Shown: positions 35,048 through 49,199, numbered from the stretch's first letter. The stretch is 64,000 nucleotides of DNA from Monosiga brevicollis MX1 (GCF_000002865.3 NW_001865059.1:462237-526236); one strand, 5' to 3'. Numbers and translations are program-made. Notes: a model not told the origin generated them from the letters alone.

Positions 35048-38000
35048 TCAGCTCAGATTGGTCTCGGTGTGCTCTGACGAGTCCATGAGCTCTGCTGGCG
35101 GTGTCAGGCCGGAGGGACAAAGAAGGCCCGAGGATATCGACACATTGTAGAGGCATTGCTCCAACTCAGATACACTCATCGTAAACTGCTTGGGCAAGTC
35201 ACGCAGCGATGGGTCACATTGGTAGTGAACCGTGGCGCGACGTGAAAGGCCGGGGACACAGGTGTCCCCATGCTCAAACACGTGACGCAACACGAGAGGC
35301 CTAAGTCCACACCAGTACGTGTATGGCCACAGCGTTGATTGAGAATTCAAGGCATATAGGGAACCCAAAGCGATTGAGGGACTGGTGGTAGCATGTAGCA
35401 CGGATGACCTGGACACTGCCGCTGGAAACCCAACATGTACGTACGTATTGGCCTGCTCAACATAGCCACGCACATCCACGCCGTCCATTACAGTCTAATA
35501 AGCCAACCCAGATGCAGTGCGCTTGTCATCACAAAAGCTATGAATCCAGTGGCAGGCAGGAGGGTTTTAGTGCAACTGTTGAGGGTCGCGGCTGTACCTG
35601 TACTTGATCCAAGGTCTCAGCCGCCCGTACTGCTTCTGCCACATGACTATCGAGCAGCAAGCCTGTTAGGCAAATGCACAGGGTTCCATCATTGTAGACG
35701 AAAATCACACACGCACCGTACGCCCAAACTGTACTCGATCTGTATAGTGCCCTTCTCCTGGTGATATTGTCGCGCAAAGCGTCCAAAGCACACCTCGTAC
35801 GTCCTGCAATTCAAACCAGAACCACGCGAGGGTTGACAGGATCAATGAATCCAAGGTGTTGAGCAAAAACCAAACACATCACGACGTTGTACCGTACCAA
35901 TAATCTGCTTCATGCTTGAAGCAAGCATCAACCAAAGTTTGAAGACGCTCCAAGCGCGTCAGCTGCATGAAGCCTGCGAGTGAGAGGCGACGACGCTAAC
36001 TGTTGCTGCACTATGCTCACTCAATTGATTGGAAGCGTACTGCAACGTACCGTATCGGCAGGCGCAGCTGGCGCCGCATCGGCTGGGCTTGTTGGCTTGT
36101 CCTCCTTCATGGCAATAATGCCAGCCTTGACGGCTTCTTGTAACAAATCGCGGACGTCTGGCTTTTCGCCGGCCGCCTTGGCTTCGGCCACCTGTGCTTT
36201 GATTTTGCTGAGAAGCGCCTCGGCCTCCTCGTCAGAGCCCGTGACTTTGATACGGTTTGCGGATGGCATTTCGGGAACAGTGGGCTCTGCGAGGCCAGCC
36301 TGCGTCTTTTGCGCAGCCTTGAGTTTGGCCTCCGGATCCTGCAGCAGTGCAGCGGTGGGCTCGGCCGGTGGTTGGGCAATGCCTTGACCTGAGCGTGCGG
36401 CAGGTGCGGCAACGAGTGTCAAGGTCAAGATATGACTGTATTCTGGACGTCGTGATCCGACACGGTGACCTGGTGCAGCACTAGTAGAACTGGAGATTTC
36501 GAATCTTTTTTTTTGGCATGGCAAACCTTACCAAAGAGCCGGAGAGCTCGCGGAGTTCGATGGCAAGTGCGGCGTACACTAGGCTCGGGAACATCTGAAT
36601 CAGCTTGTACAGAGGGCATTTCACCTGAAAGGACATCATGACGACACGAGAGACCGAACAATGAGCCATGAAAAGCGCCCGGAAACACACAGAATGTCAA
36701 TGGTTTGCGGTGACAGGAAATGGTGGGGTTGGACCCTACCAAGGATGGGAAAATAATGGGCTTCAGTATTGAAGACATGACCGCCTAGCAAAAGATGCGA
36801 GCAGCAAAAATTGAGGCATTGATCTAAAAGGATACCACAGACCGCTGGAGCCAGTCGAGGTCAGCTGCGGTATGCATGCCCATGGTCGAGGGCAAGCGTA
36901 CCGCGATGGATGAAGTTGTCCTCATCAAAGAGCAGGAATAGGTACTTTAGCGTTTCGGAGAGAAAGAAGGACTCCATCCGATCACCCAGCGCATGCGACT
37001 AAAAGTTGACAAAGTCAATAATAGATTTAAGTCTCAAGCGCGTTCCCACCCACGACCCTGAGAGAAGGGCACGGGTCCCACCTGTACGTCAGTGACGACT
37101 GCGTAACCACATGGTCGACGCGTTACGGTCTGGAGTGACCGAATCATCTGGTCACCGACATAGAGCCAAAGTGGATCCTACGACATGGCAAGGCGCGTCA
37201 GGGTCAGAGCGGCTTGGGGGTCCTGGCGCTCACATGCTCACACAGATGGTGCAGAATGTTTTCGCTCAGTTGACGCAACCCCGTCGTTCTCACCGACCTT
37301 GGTGGCACGATAAGTATACATGAGGCTTTCGGCCAACTCGGGCCGCAAAAAATATGCCTTGAGGTCAAACGGAAATTCCCCCGTGTTGAGATTGTATGCC
37401 TCGGGAACAAATCCAAAGCTGTGGAAAGTACAGTTGATTGAGCCCTTCGTTGACCAACACGAATGGTGCGAGCAAGCGCGGGCACGCACAGGCGCCAAAC
37501 GTCTTGAAAATTAAGCAGCGTGCGGTGAGCCGCCGCCACATCTCCGTAGAGCGCTTGCAATCCGGGCCAGAAGGCAGACAACGCCGTAAACCAAGGCAGC
37601 GACTTGGCGCCGGACTTCATATTGGCATCAAAGTACCAGTCGTTGACCTTCATTTTAGTCGCCGTAGCTGCGTACAGGGGTTCTAGCATGTGTAGATACT
37701 CCTCGTCACCCAGCATGATATAGCCTGGGGCCAGTGCGCCACCGGGCGTGCCACAGCAAGTGAGGAGCCGTCGGCCATGATTTCTGGTGCGCGAGAAAGC
37801 CGGTGGGGGGCCGAGGTGATTGGCACACCTTTGACAAGATACTCGTAAAAGCTATCCTGATTAGAGCCGATGCCCGCGTCCAGAAGGGTCCAGCGCCCTG
37901 TGATTTGGCCACCGAGGTGCGACGGTAAAGCATGAGCTGGCTGCGGAGAAAGACCGGTCATTCAGAACCAGCAGACGAAGCGTGATAAAGGGATGTATCG

Positions 38001-39241
38001 AGCACCTGTCCGGGTATCAATGTGATTGCCCACGAGGTCGTGGCGGGAGCGGCGGGCAAAGAGCCCTCGTAAAGCGCCGCGTGCAGCCACAAGGAATTCA
38101 GGTCGCCCTAGATTCAGCGCAGCAAGCAGGGTACACAGGCAAATGAAACAGCGCAAGCGCAGTGGCGCCGCTGCGCCAATGCAGCCAAAGAGCAGCGGCA
38201 AAGGGGGTGGCGGGGTAGAAACCTGTGAGATTGCTGAGGAGACCAAACTCGAGCAAGTGAGTTCCAGCCGCGGCCAAACTGGAAACCGGCGTTTCACCCG
38301 GCGGAACACCATGTCGAAGATTGACAGTGCCAAATGGAATTGCTGCGATAATGGAGAAGGAGGAATAGCAAATATGGGGTGTGGTTGGTGAGGAGTGTAC
38401 AGGGTGTGAAGACAAGAAAAAAAAGCAAGGCAATGGGTTGCTTGGGGTGAACCTGTGGGGGTGTCAAAGGCGGGCAGGAGGCGATCGCCCAGGTCTGTGG
38501 CCAGGTCGAGCAGTTCCTGATGATATGGGCCTTGCAGCTGGTCTTGAGCCTTCAAATCCGCGGCGACAAGGTGGGCAGAGAGAAGGCCTCCCAGCATACG
38601 AATGGTGGTCTCAAAGACGGAGACGTTCTTGTCAATGTCAAAATTGAGATCGCGGATGGTGACACGCAAGCCAGCCTCGAAGGCACTGGCATTCCCGAGC
38701 ACATGGAGACTGCGGGGAACGGACACGACCAGCGTTGTGAGCCGGGCTGACGGTGTGCGGGGGTGGGTTCGGGGACGCGACAGCGCAAGGTAGGGCCGGG
38801 CTGACACACGTGTCGAGACTATCGATGAGAGTGAGCGAGTAGGGCCCCCAAGTGTCGCGACCGGTGCAGCTGAGGGGCTGCAGCTCGTCATGAGGAAAGG
38901 CGTGCTCCATGTAATTGTCGAATCCATGCTACAGCGCCAATGCAGCAAGTGAGGCGGGCGCTGCCTGAGAGCTCCAGTGATCAAAGTGCCGGCGCGCTCT
39001 CAACTGAGCAGGCGTCGCAGGCCCAGAGCAGCCATCAAGCCAGCAGCGCGCGTACATAAAACATCTGGCGCACTTCCTCACGACGCTGTAGCCGATACTG
39101 CGTCAAATTCCGCACACGCGTAGGATACCACAAATCATCGCCCACGGACGACGCCCCAGCCCACGACCACGGCTGGCCCAACCAACCAACCAGCCCCAGT
39201 ACCAAGCCCACCACACGATGCACCCCACCCATCCCGACCAT
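35048..39241 (-). CDS. EDEM-type GH47 alpha-mannosidase apparently fused to an MRH lectin domain
   Basis: ATG 39241 opens a signal peptide ([20 protein letters not shown]). GH47/EDEM exons follow: [157 protein letters not shown] and [15 protein letters not shown]. The acidic catalytic residues and the NTEAH threonine site are retained. In-phase exons then read [20 protein letters not shown], an Ala/Glu/Lys linker ([16 protein letters not shown]), and an MRH domain: [58 protein letters not shown] and [17 protein letters not shown]. The sugar-contact Q, R, E and Y positions of OS-9 are kept. EDEM trims ERAD N-glycans; MRH lectins read the product. The fusion rests on phase-consistent splicing and on the absence of a start or signal peptide before the MRH part. 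Confidence 0.8.
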
Positions 39242-39281
39242 GCCTCACACCCTCCCCACCTCTCCCCCCTCCGTCCCCCTC

Positions 39282-39490
39282 CTCTCTCTCTCGATGATGT
39301 CTCTCTCTCTCTCTCTCTTTTTCGCTCTCTCTCTCTCAAAAGCAGAGAAAAAAATTTTAAAATTTCACACACACACTCTCTCTATAAAATCTCTCTCTAA
39401 AATAATCTTGCTCTCTCGAAAATTTCTCTCTCTCTCTAAATCTCTCTCTCTCTCTCCATCTCTCTTGTCTCTTCTCTTCCTCTCTCTGTC
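39282..39490. repeat. (CT)n-rich degenerate microsatellite
   Basis: Irregular CTCTCT arrays with AAAATTTTAAAATTT interruptions and a short (CA)n. It begins ~40 bp upstream of the EDEM-MRH start codon. Confidence 0.93.
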
Positions 39491-39821
39491 GTTATAGGGG
39501 GTAAAAATAGAGCTGGTGCAGCTGTTGTTGGGGGAATAGTGATATTAAGAGGTATTTTGTTGCAGCACTTTGAGAGGTTATTGCAGATTGTGTGTGTGCA
39601 ACAGGCTCCGGGAACTTTTTGCGGGGGTGCAAACGGCAGCGACGGCTCTGGCTCTGGCTCTGGATCGATCGCTTCTGGTTCTTTGCCGTTGGATAGCAGG
39701 CGGCCTGGCTCGGCGTTGAGGATTGCGTTGCCTGAGCGTGGGTGTGAGTGTTGGGGGGGTTGACGGGGCGAGGCCATTCATATCCTGACTCGGATCGTGG
39801 GGCTGGCTGCACGTGAGGGAC

Positions 39822-40317
39822 ATGATGGCAGCCTGGCGAGCCTCCGGGACCGTGCTGGCAATGCTGGCGGTGCTGGCAGCGCGACCGCTTACTGTTCGCG
39901 CTGATTATGAGCTGATGAAGGGGGAAGCCGAGGGTCAGGCACCTGAAGCCCGTTATTGCCCCTTCAACTCTGACAACAAGGTTGTGCGGTTTCAAAGCCT
40001 GTACACGCCCCTCAGCCTGCAAGCAGCTGGGCTCCCTGAATATCAGACGCTTCGCAATGTTGGTTTGATGGTCAAGGTGGCTGCCACTTCCGGGTTTGAC
40101 TTGCCTGCTCTCAGCAACATTCGTCTGGCCTATTCCTGGATCGACGGCTTCTTGACCGCATCCAACCTCCTTCAAAACTACGGCTCTGATACGACCTTTG
40201 CATACATGGTATGGCTCCTTACCGGCCTCTCACTTTGGTTGAAGAGACAGACAGAGAGACAGAGAGACAGAGAGACAGAGAGACAGAGAGACAGAGAGAC
40301 AGAGAGACAGAGAGAGC

Positions 40318-40366
<49 letters not shown>

Positions 40367-41751
40367 GCGGCGAGGTTGTCGCTTTCGATCCGACGACTTG
40401 GGATCTCCTGCTTTTCGCCTCATGTCGTGCCTCGTCCACCCGTTGATTAGACGCCAACGGTGTGCAACACGTGTGCCAATCAAACCCGTACCGTGGACTC
40501 TGATGAGCTTGTGCAAGGCACTCGAGTCGTCTTTGACATTGAATTCTGCAACTTGCAATGGGATGGCAGCAGTGGCCTCCTCCTCGAGTTTAGTATGGAC
40601 GCCGATGTAGCAGCTACCGGTAGCAGTGGTCCGTAAGCCGCACCCAGGCAACATGGCGTCCCTTTTTCCAGTCTGATACCCTGGGCGCAATCGCATTGTC
40701 GCTCATCCAGCCCCGTCCCCGCCTCAGCTCGCATTGGCTTCAAGGATGTGACCCACAGCAGTGGCAGCGTATACGCCCAAATTCCACTTTCGCAAGCCAG
40801 CTGCTGGAATTCAGTTCCCTATCCATGGGGCCAGCCTGGAAACTGCCCGGCCAGTCCCGCGGACGGCGCGTGGATGACCGCCGTCAAAAGGAACATTGTT
40901 ATGGACGTGGCCTTTGACGTGGGCATCACGACAGCAACGACGACGACGACCACTCCCGCCACCACTTCTGCATCCACCACAGCATCACCCCCCGATCCCT
41001 CTTCTTCCTCCGAACCGGGACCTGCCAGCACCTGTAACCCCAATGCGGGCCTGTCGACTCTGCCGCGCACCTCCCCCGCCACTACCACAGAGACGAGTCG
41101 TATGTCATGCCTCGCCACCTCTGCGCTTCGCTTTGTAGTTTGCAGTATTAAGCGCGTGCTCATGGTTATTGCATTTTGCTGCCCTCGGGCAAACAAACCA
41201 AGCAGCATCAAAGGGCAAGAATCTCTGCAGCCATACAGATAACGACTATGGTATGTAGGCACTTGCGCTGCGAGGCTTGCGGTCATGTTCATATGTTTGT
41301 TGTGGCAAAGTAAGGATCAAGATATCATACTCATCTTGGACAAACTACGTTTGGTCCCTCTCCTCCGGTCTGATGCATAAATTTTCAAAGACACGCTCGT
41401 GGCCGTGGCCATTATCGGTTGGCTTGCATTCGCCTTTGTACTCGGCTATGGCATATATCAACAGTATGTATCGTGCCCCTTTTGCACCGAGCCCACGCAT
41501 GTCGCATACCAACCTGCCGCTTGCTGTTGCCACGTAGCGTGCGCCACCAACGCCACCAGGGCCCCGTATACGACAATGTGAATTTCGGCAAAATGCCTCA
41601 GCCTGGCAACGTTGCCCTGGACCCCACGTCAACCCAGTCAGACTTGCCACTCACTGTATCCACGGACTTTGATGAGGCTGCGGCTGGATCTGGCAAAATG
41701 CTTCACCGCGATCGCGCAGATACCTCGGGTGTAGACGAGTCGAATATCTAG
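39822..41751 (+). CDS. Single-pass membrane protein with a pYxNx-type cytoplasmic motif (unknown family)
   Basis: ATG 39822 opens a signal peptide (MMAAWRASGTVLAMLAVLAA, then RPLTVRA). The ectodomain exons hold 'CPFNSDNKVVRFQSLYTPLS' and 'VCNTCANQTRTVDSDELVQG'. Others are 'VVFDIEFCNLQWDGSSGLLL' and 'SVYAQIPLSQASCWNSVPYP'. Several cysteines and N-glycosylation sites are present. A Thr/Ser/Pro-rich mucin-like stalk follows (ITTATTTTTTPATTSAST). The membrane span is VAVAIIGWLAFAFVLGYGIY, preceded by a spliced exon join. The cytoplasmic tail has GPVYDNVNFGKM (Tyr codon 41569-41571), an exact pYxNx match to the Grb2-type SH2 consensus, and ends DTSGVDESNI at 41751. The intron at the tail (donor GTATGT, acceptor CACGTAG) joins in phase 2. 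It may be an orphan adhesion or receptor protein feeding tyrosine-kinase signalling; that role is inference. Confidence 0.72.
40241..40363. repeat. (GACAGA)n plus (CA)n microsatellite inside an intron
   Basis: About nine GAGACAGA-type units (40241-40314) are followed by (AC)n to 40363. It lies between exons of the membrane-protein gene, after donor GTATGG at about 40208. The Thr/Gln/Arg/His frames over it are artefacts. Confidence 0.93.
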
Positions 41752-42060
41752 CAAACTACAACATGGCTGGGCAGTCGTATAGGACGAAACCATGCAGGAC
41801 CTGAACCTCTTCCATCTCTGCCTCCCTCTTTCATTGTTCTGTTTGCGGATGGTTGCTCTCTGACTGACTTTTTCTTGTTGCTATGTATTCAATAATTCAT
41901 TTCCCTCCCTTCCTGGCCTCTGCCGTAGTGACGGGCAAGTGAGGCTCAAACTCCCGCCATTGTTGATTAAATGGGACTAGATCATGGGGGCGGTGCATGA
42001 ATTGGTCAGATGTCAGAGCATGGTTTCAATGTGCAGCGCCATCCTAAGCTCTCTGCGCCC
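41752..42060. other. Intergenic between convergent genes
   Basis: Shared 3' flank of the membrane protein (+) and ECD (-). CT-rich sequence near 41810-41925; no gene seen. Confidence 0.5.
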
Positions 42061-44256
<2,196 letters not shown>

Positions 44257-44278
44257 CTCGACCGACTGACCGGCGACG

Positions 44279-44305
44279 CGTGTGTGTGTGTGTGTGTGTG
44301 TGTGT
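44279..44305. repeat. (GT)n microsatellite
   Basis: About 13 GT units, ~25 bp upstream of the ECD start codon, in the ECD/CLIP divergent promoter. A T15 tract follows at 44403-44417. Confidence 0.93.
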
Positions 44306-44447
44306 AGAAAAACGTTTTCATGCGTGCGGAAGCGTGAAAAGTCTGACAAAATAGGCGAACGCAGTGAAGATTTGGTCGACTGTTTAAAATTTAGTTTTCA
44401 AATTTTTTTTTTTTTTTCATTTTTGTGATCAACTCAGACGGCAAGAA

Positions 44448-46989
44448 ATGGCGGTGGAGGTGCTGCGCCCGGCAGAGACCGTGGCGATGTTCGTGCAGGA
44501 GACGGGGCCTGAGGATCGAGAGGTGGCGGATTTAGATGGAGCGGCCGTATTGAAAGAAGAAGAGCCGCCACTGGGCAAGCTTTTTACCGTCTTGCGTCAG
44601 CCCGATGCGAGGTCACAGAGCTTGATGGATCAAATTATCGCCAAGGTTGGCGGGCCCGGTCCTCGCAGATGCAGTTCCCGCTTTGGCCCCGGCTGCCGGT
44701 CGTGTCCAACTAAATTGAGCTGCTTCTGTTATGGCATGTTGCCATTGATATAGATGCTCTCGCTTGGAGCTCATCCCAATGACACCGACAGTCTGAGTGG
44801 CAACACTATGCTGCACTATGCCTGCAAGGTCGCTTCCCACCCCTGGGCTTGAGAGTCGCGCCGAGGAGCTGAGACGACCCAAGACGCATGCTGATGCTGG
44901 CTTGTTCTGGTCCTGTGGCTCCAATCAAACTAGGCGGCAGGTCAGAGCCAGCAAGTCGAAGAGGCTGCGCTCCGCGCTATTGAACAACTTCTCGAACAGG
45001 GCGCTGCTGTCAATATTCGCAACGCCCTGACAGACATGACACCGCTGCACACGGCAGCTTTTTTCGCATCTGCCGCTGCCATCAGCGTAAGGTCTCCCTT
45101 CAAACTTCTTTCTTAGCCCAGACCTATTCTTGATATCACCAAAGCTTCTTCAGCAAGATACTGCTCGCTCTCGTTCCCTCACATGGCATGTCCACCCTTC
45201 TTCCTGCTGCCAGCTCCTGTGTGAAAGCGGGCGGCGCATCGACCTGGAGGTCAAATGCAGCGAGTTTGAAGACTGCACGGCTCTGCATTTGGCCGTTTTG
45301 GTAGGCTCCTTTGCGACAGTGGAGGCTCTGTTGATCGCTGGCGCCGACAAAGCCACGCGCGACGGAGAACGTCGCACCCCCATTCAGCTGGCCCGCATCA
45401 TGGCCACCTCAAGCCCGGATCCTCTCGCGAGCCGTTCGTTATCATGGCTTGGTCGATTTGGGATTTTGCCCTCTGACCGGCCAGGCTCATTGGCATGATT
45501 GTGCGCATGATGTCGTCGGGCGTTGCAGAGAACTTTGGTCGCATCGCGCAGCTTCTGGACGAGTGGGCAGGTGCATCACCGGCGCGGATCCCCACCTTTG
45601 CACGCCGAGGTACATCCGACAACACACACCCTCTCTCCTTGTGATCTGCACTCTTTCTCTGACGCACGTGCTTCCTTGAGCTCGAGCTTAAAAGTACTTT
45701 TACATCCATGTCGCTCTTGGGCTGTTCCATGACTTGCATCAACAGGTCTGACCACGGGCCGCTACGAGGAGGTGCAAGCGGAGCTGGACCAGGCCAGTGT
45801 TGAGGTGAGCTTGCGAAACCTGCAATGCCGAGATCACCTTGATCCGTTGTTCGACTTTTTTTTTCCCCCTATCAGACCAAACCTCACTCGCTCACAACAC
45901 TCGTACCCAATGCTCTGCGGATGTTTAGGTCGGGGATCGCGTGCGCGTGACCACCAACGATGCTACGGGCTTGGTTCGCTTTGTTGGTATGTACCTCACA
46001 AAGGGCAAGGGCAAGGCAACCCCTTGTCATGACTACACCGCTGACGTGCGCTGATGAATGGGTGACTTGAAACAGGACCAGTGCATTTTCGAGCCAACGT
46101 CGAGCTGGTGGGGGTGCAGCTGGATGCCCCCGTGGGCAAACACAATGGTACAGTGCACGGGCAAGAGTATTTTCGATGCAAGCCAAAGTGCGTACTGAAC
46201 CACTCGGATGAGTTCGCAAGGCTATTTGGAACTCCATACTTCAGGATGCTGATATCAGATTGTATGCATTCACTTGTGACCCCTATGGGGGGGGGTTTGT
46301 GTGCTTACAGTCACGGTGTGTTGGTGGCACCTGACAAGGTGGTCATCTTGAGCAAGGCCCTGGCCAACATTGCACAAACACCACGCAAGGCCTCGGCGAC
46401 TCAGGTTGACTTTGGCACAAAGACCTCAATCCAAGCTTCACAGCCAAGTCTGGCAGAGACCACGACGAACCGCACGCTTACTCGACCTGCCAAGCGTGAC
46501 ACTGAGCGCAAGGCTCCCGAGCCGTAAGTAGTTTTGCAACGTGTTTCTGATTGCTTGCTCCTTCTCTTTCTAACCAGGTGCCCGGTTGCAAAATTTTTTT
46601 TTTTTTTTTTTTTTCGCACTCGCCTAGTGAGCCCCGTCCCGTGTACGAACATGAAAAGCTGGTAAAGGGGGATCGTGTTTTGGTGCGAGGCAAGCATCTT
46701 GCAGAAGTTGGCTACATCGGCCCACTAGGTACGAGTTGAATGACAAGTCAATGGTGATTCGGGTGGCTCGTGCGATGTGCAAGCAGATCTCTCATGCAGC
46801 CTGTGGCGGCATTGCCCGGTAGATTTTGCGGATGGCTTGTGGCTCGGGGTTGCACTCGAGACGCCCGAGGGAAAGAACGATGGATCGGCTCAAGGAAAGC
46901 GGTATTTTGATTGTAAACCGGGCCATGGTCTCTTTGTTCGAGCCAATACCGCAACGCGCCGGGGAGTGCCCTGTGATGCCCTCCTATAA
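44448..46989 (+). CDS. CLIP3/CLIP4-like protein: ankyrin repeats plus two CAP-Gly domains
   Basis: ATG 44448 (MAVEVLRPAETVAMFVQETG). Successive exons give ankyrin repeats: 'GAHPNDTDSLSGNTMLHYAC', 'LLEQGAAVNIRNALTDMTPL', 'DCTALHLAVLVGSFATVEAL' then 'AGADKATRDGERRTPIQLA'. CAP-Gly 1 is 'VGDRVRVTTNDATGLVRFVG', 'VGKHNGTVHGQEYFRCKP', 'GVLVAPDKVVIL'. A Thr/Lys/Pro linker follows, then CAP-Gly 2: 'GDRVLVRGKHLAEVGYIGPV', 'PEGKNDGSAQGKRYFDCKP', 'GHGLFV', ending CDALL at TAA 46987-46989. CAP-Gly domains bind EEY/F tails of tubulin and EB proteins. The ANK-then-CAP-Gly order is that of CLIP3 (CLIPR-59) and CLIP4. CAP-Gly 1 has GKHNG in place of the canonical GKNDG tail-binding motif; CAP-Gly 2 is canonical. 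A T21 tract (46594-46614) lies in the last-but-one intron. Confidence 0.88.
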
Positions 46990-47311
46990 TATGTTGCTGA
47001 ACGCGCTGCTGGCCCAGAGACAGAGTGGGCCTCAGCGGGCAGCGTCAAACCTAAGAGAACCTTTTTCCCTATCTCCTCGCCATCCTTCCTGTGTTGTCAG
47101 TTGCGTGCTGAGGGGCATGCCTTGCCCAATCTGGGTTGTACATGGTACCATGACAGCAAACTCCTCATCTTCGACACGTCCTCTCCATCCATGATCACAT
47201 CAGTCTTCATCCAGCCCATCTATACACCACTCAGCAAGTGATCCAGATCCCTAGCTCGCACTTACACGTTAATAATGAGCCGTTACACAAAAAAAAAAAA
47301 AAAATGCTGAC

Positions 47312-47366
<55 letters not shown>
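46990..47366. other. Intergenic: A16 and T30 tracts followed by (AG)n
   Basis: An A16 run (about 47289-47304), nine bases, then a T30 run (47314-47343), then CAG and (AG)n up to the transposase ATG. The A/T runs could pair as a hairpin. The T30-CAG could also act as the end of a 5' UTR intron. Confidence 0.7.
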
Positions 47367-47367
<1 letters not shown>

Positions 47368-49199
47368 TGGCAGAGCTGTCGGCGGCGTCGTTGTTGCCAC
47401 CGGCGGCGGCGGTAGCGGTAGCGGTGGTGGGAGAGGCCTCAGGAGAAATGACGGGATTATCAGCAGCGGAGACCTCGGGGGCAAGTGCGCGAGCATATGG
47501 TGCCTCGGCCGGGGCACCCTTGGCGGTGATGGGTCCGGAACGAGGGGTGGTCGACTCGGATCTGACCAGCGAGAATGAAGACCAGGAACAAGACCAGGAC
47601 CGGGATTTGGAGCAGGAACGGGAGCATGGGAAGGCTTCGCCGCCTGCCAAACGGCCCTACCTTCGCAAACCTGTGGATGAGGAGGTGTATCAGTACGTGA
47701 GCAACGCTGTTCGTCAACATCGGCTGGCGCTCTCGCGCTCGCTCTCGCTGGCAGAAAAGTGGGATGTGGTGGCTACGCACGCGCACAACCTTCACGAGGC
47801 CTATCAACACCAACGGCCGTCCAAGGCGTCAAGCGCCGAGACGAAAAAGCTGAGTGCCGTGCAACAGACGGCGCGCATGCTGCGACGCTCGCCCAAGTTG
47901 TGCGCCAGCGTTTGGAGCGAGTTTGTGAAAACGGGCACTGTGACGGCGGCCGACGAATCGGGGCCGCGTGGTAAAAAAAGAACGCGGTTCAGGCGGACCA
48001 AGGCACTGAAAATGCTTTTGCGCAACTGGTTATACGAGCAACAGTTGAATCGGCAACGGGTGGTAGCCAAGGATGTCCTGCAGTTTCTGGTCGATCACGG
48101 TGTCCTGCCTGCCGTGGACCTGGCGCACAGCCGGAGCCGAGAGAGCGCTTTGCGCAGCGTGCAGCGGTACATTGCCTGGGTAGGCTTTAAACGGGCTCGT
48201 TTGGCTGGGCAGCCAATGCTACTGGAGCCGCAGCACGTGTTGGTGCAGCGGGATACTTTTGTGCGCCGGATGCTGGCCACGCGACTGACCCGGCGGATCG
48301 TGTACCTGGATGAGGGGTGTCTGCACCATCACTACCAGCGCCCCTCATCGGACGGCTCCGAGGTAGACCGACACCGCGGTCGCTTTTACAGTTTTATTGG
48401 AGCCATTGTGTCGGCGGATCCAACCGCCCTGGCAGCTGCCGCCGCCTCGGCGGACGCTAGCGCGCTGCTCGAGGCACAGCGGCCGGGCCTGTTGTTTGAA
48501 ACGGTCGAGGTCTTTGACGCGGCTAAAAAGGCCGAAGGCCGGTATCAGTCCAAGGACTACCGCGAGTCCTTTGATAACGCATACATGCAAGAATGGATGG
48601 CCAAGTGTCTGGGCGTCTTGGCGGAGCGCAACATTCACAACGCCGTGATAGTGATGGATCAAGCGCGCCATCACACCTTTTTGCCGGCATCTGCGCCGCA
48701 GCCCGAATGGTCAACGGCCCGGTTGCGCGCCTGCTGTGCCGAGCACGGCATTGCAACCGATCTTGGAGACACGCATCTCATGCTCTGGCAACGGCTGCAG
48801 GCCGTAGTGGGGCAACCCAAACCGCAGCTGGTGGCCATGGCCGAGGCCGCTGGACACGAAGTTTTATTCTTGCCTCCACACTACTCGGACCTACAGCCGC
48901 TGGGCATGATCTGGTCTTTTATCAAGGATCAGGTGGCTCAGCGATACACGCCCACAACCACCTTTGACGAGGTATTGCTCCGCTTTTACGAGGCCCTGGG
49001 GATGGTGACGGCGGATCTGGTAGGAGCCAGCCTGGCCCGGGTCAGCGCCAACCTGGACCTTTTGAACGATTACATGGAGCGCCTGGAGCGTCTGCACGAC
49101 AGCGTTGCGTCTACCCCAGCCGGAACGCTCGTCGCAGATTATGACAGTCCCGCCGAGAGCGACGAATCGGATGATGAGTTTGTCCAAATTGGTCCGTGA
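47367..49199 (+). CDS. Tc1/mariner-IS630-like transposase ORF with altered catalytic triad
   Basis: An intronless frame of 610 codons from ATG 47367 (MAELSAASLL) to TGA 49197-49199. The N-terminal third is acidic and Gln/Glu rich, then helical with 'LYEQQLNRQRVVAKDVLQFL' (an HTH-like DNA-binding part). The DDE-type core shows D315 in RRIVYLDEGCLHHHY and D431 in NAVIVMDQARHHTF. A helical insert follows, 'WSTARLRACCAEHGI' to 'GHEVLFLPPHYSDLQPLGMI', then WSFIKDQVAQR. The family consensus here is LPPYHxxLNPIExIWxxxK; the E position is G513 in this protein (ggc, 48903-48905). With the third acid lost, DNA cleavage is unlikely. No terminal inverted repeats or TA duplication were seen. A long intact frame plus an acidic tail (ESDESDDEFVQIGP) suggests host co-option or a recently dead copy. 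Confidence 0.82.

Noticed and set aside
40211-40450. Thr/His/Gln-rich ORFs over the GACAGA/CA repeats as part of the membrane protein
   Set aside because: They lie after a GT donor and before the next conserved-looking exon, so this is intronic repeat.
47238-47366. Upstream extension of the transposase frame through the A16/T30/AG tracts
   Set aside because: It has no ATG supporting it and encodes Lys, Phe and Glu/Arg homopolymers; the ATG at 47367 is the credible start.
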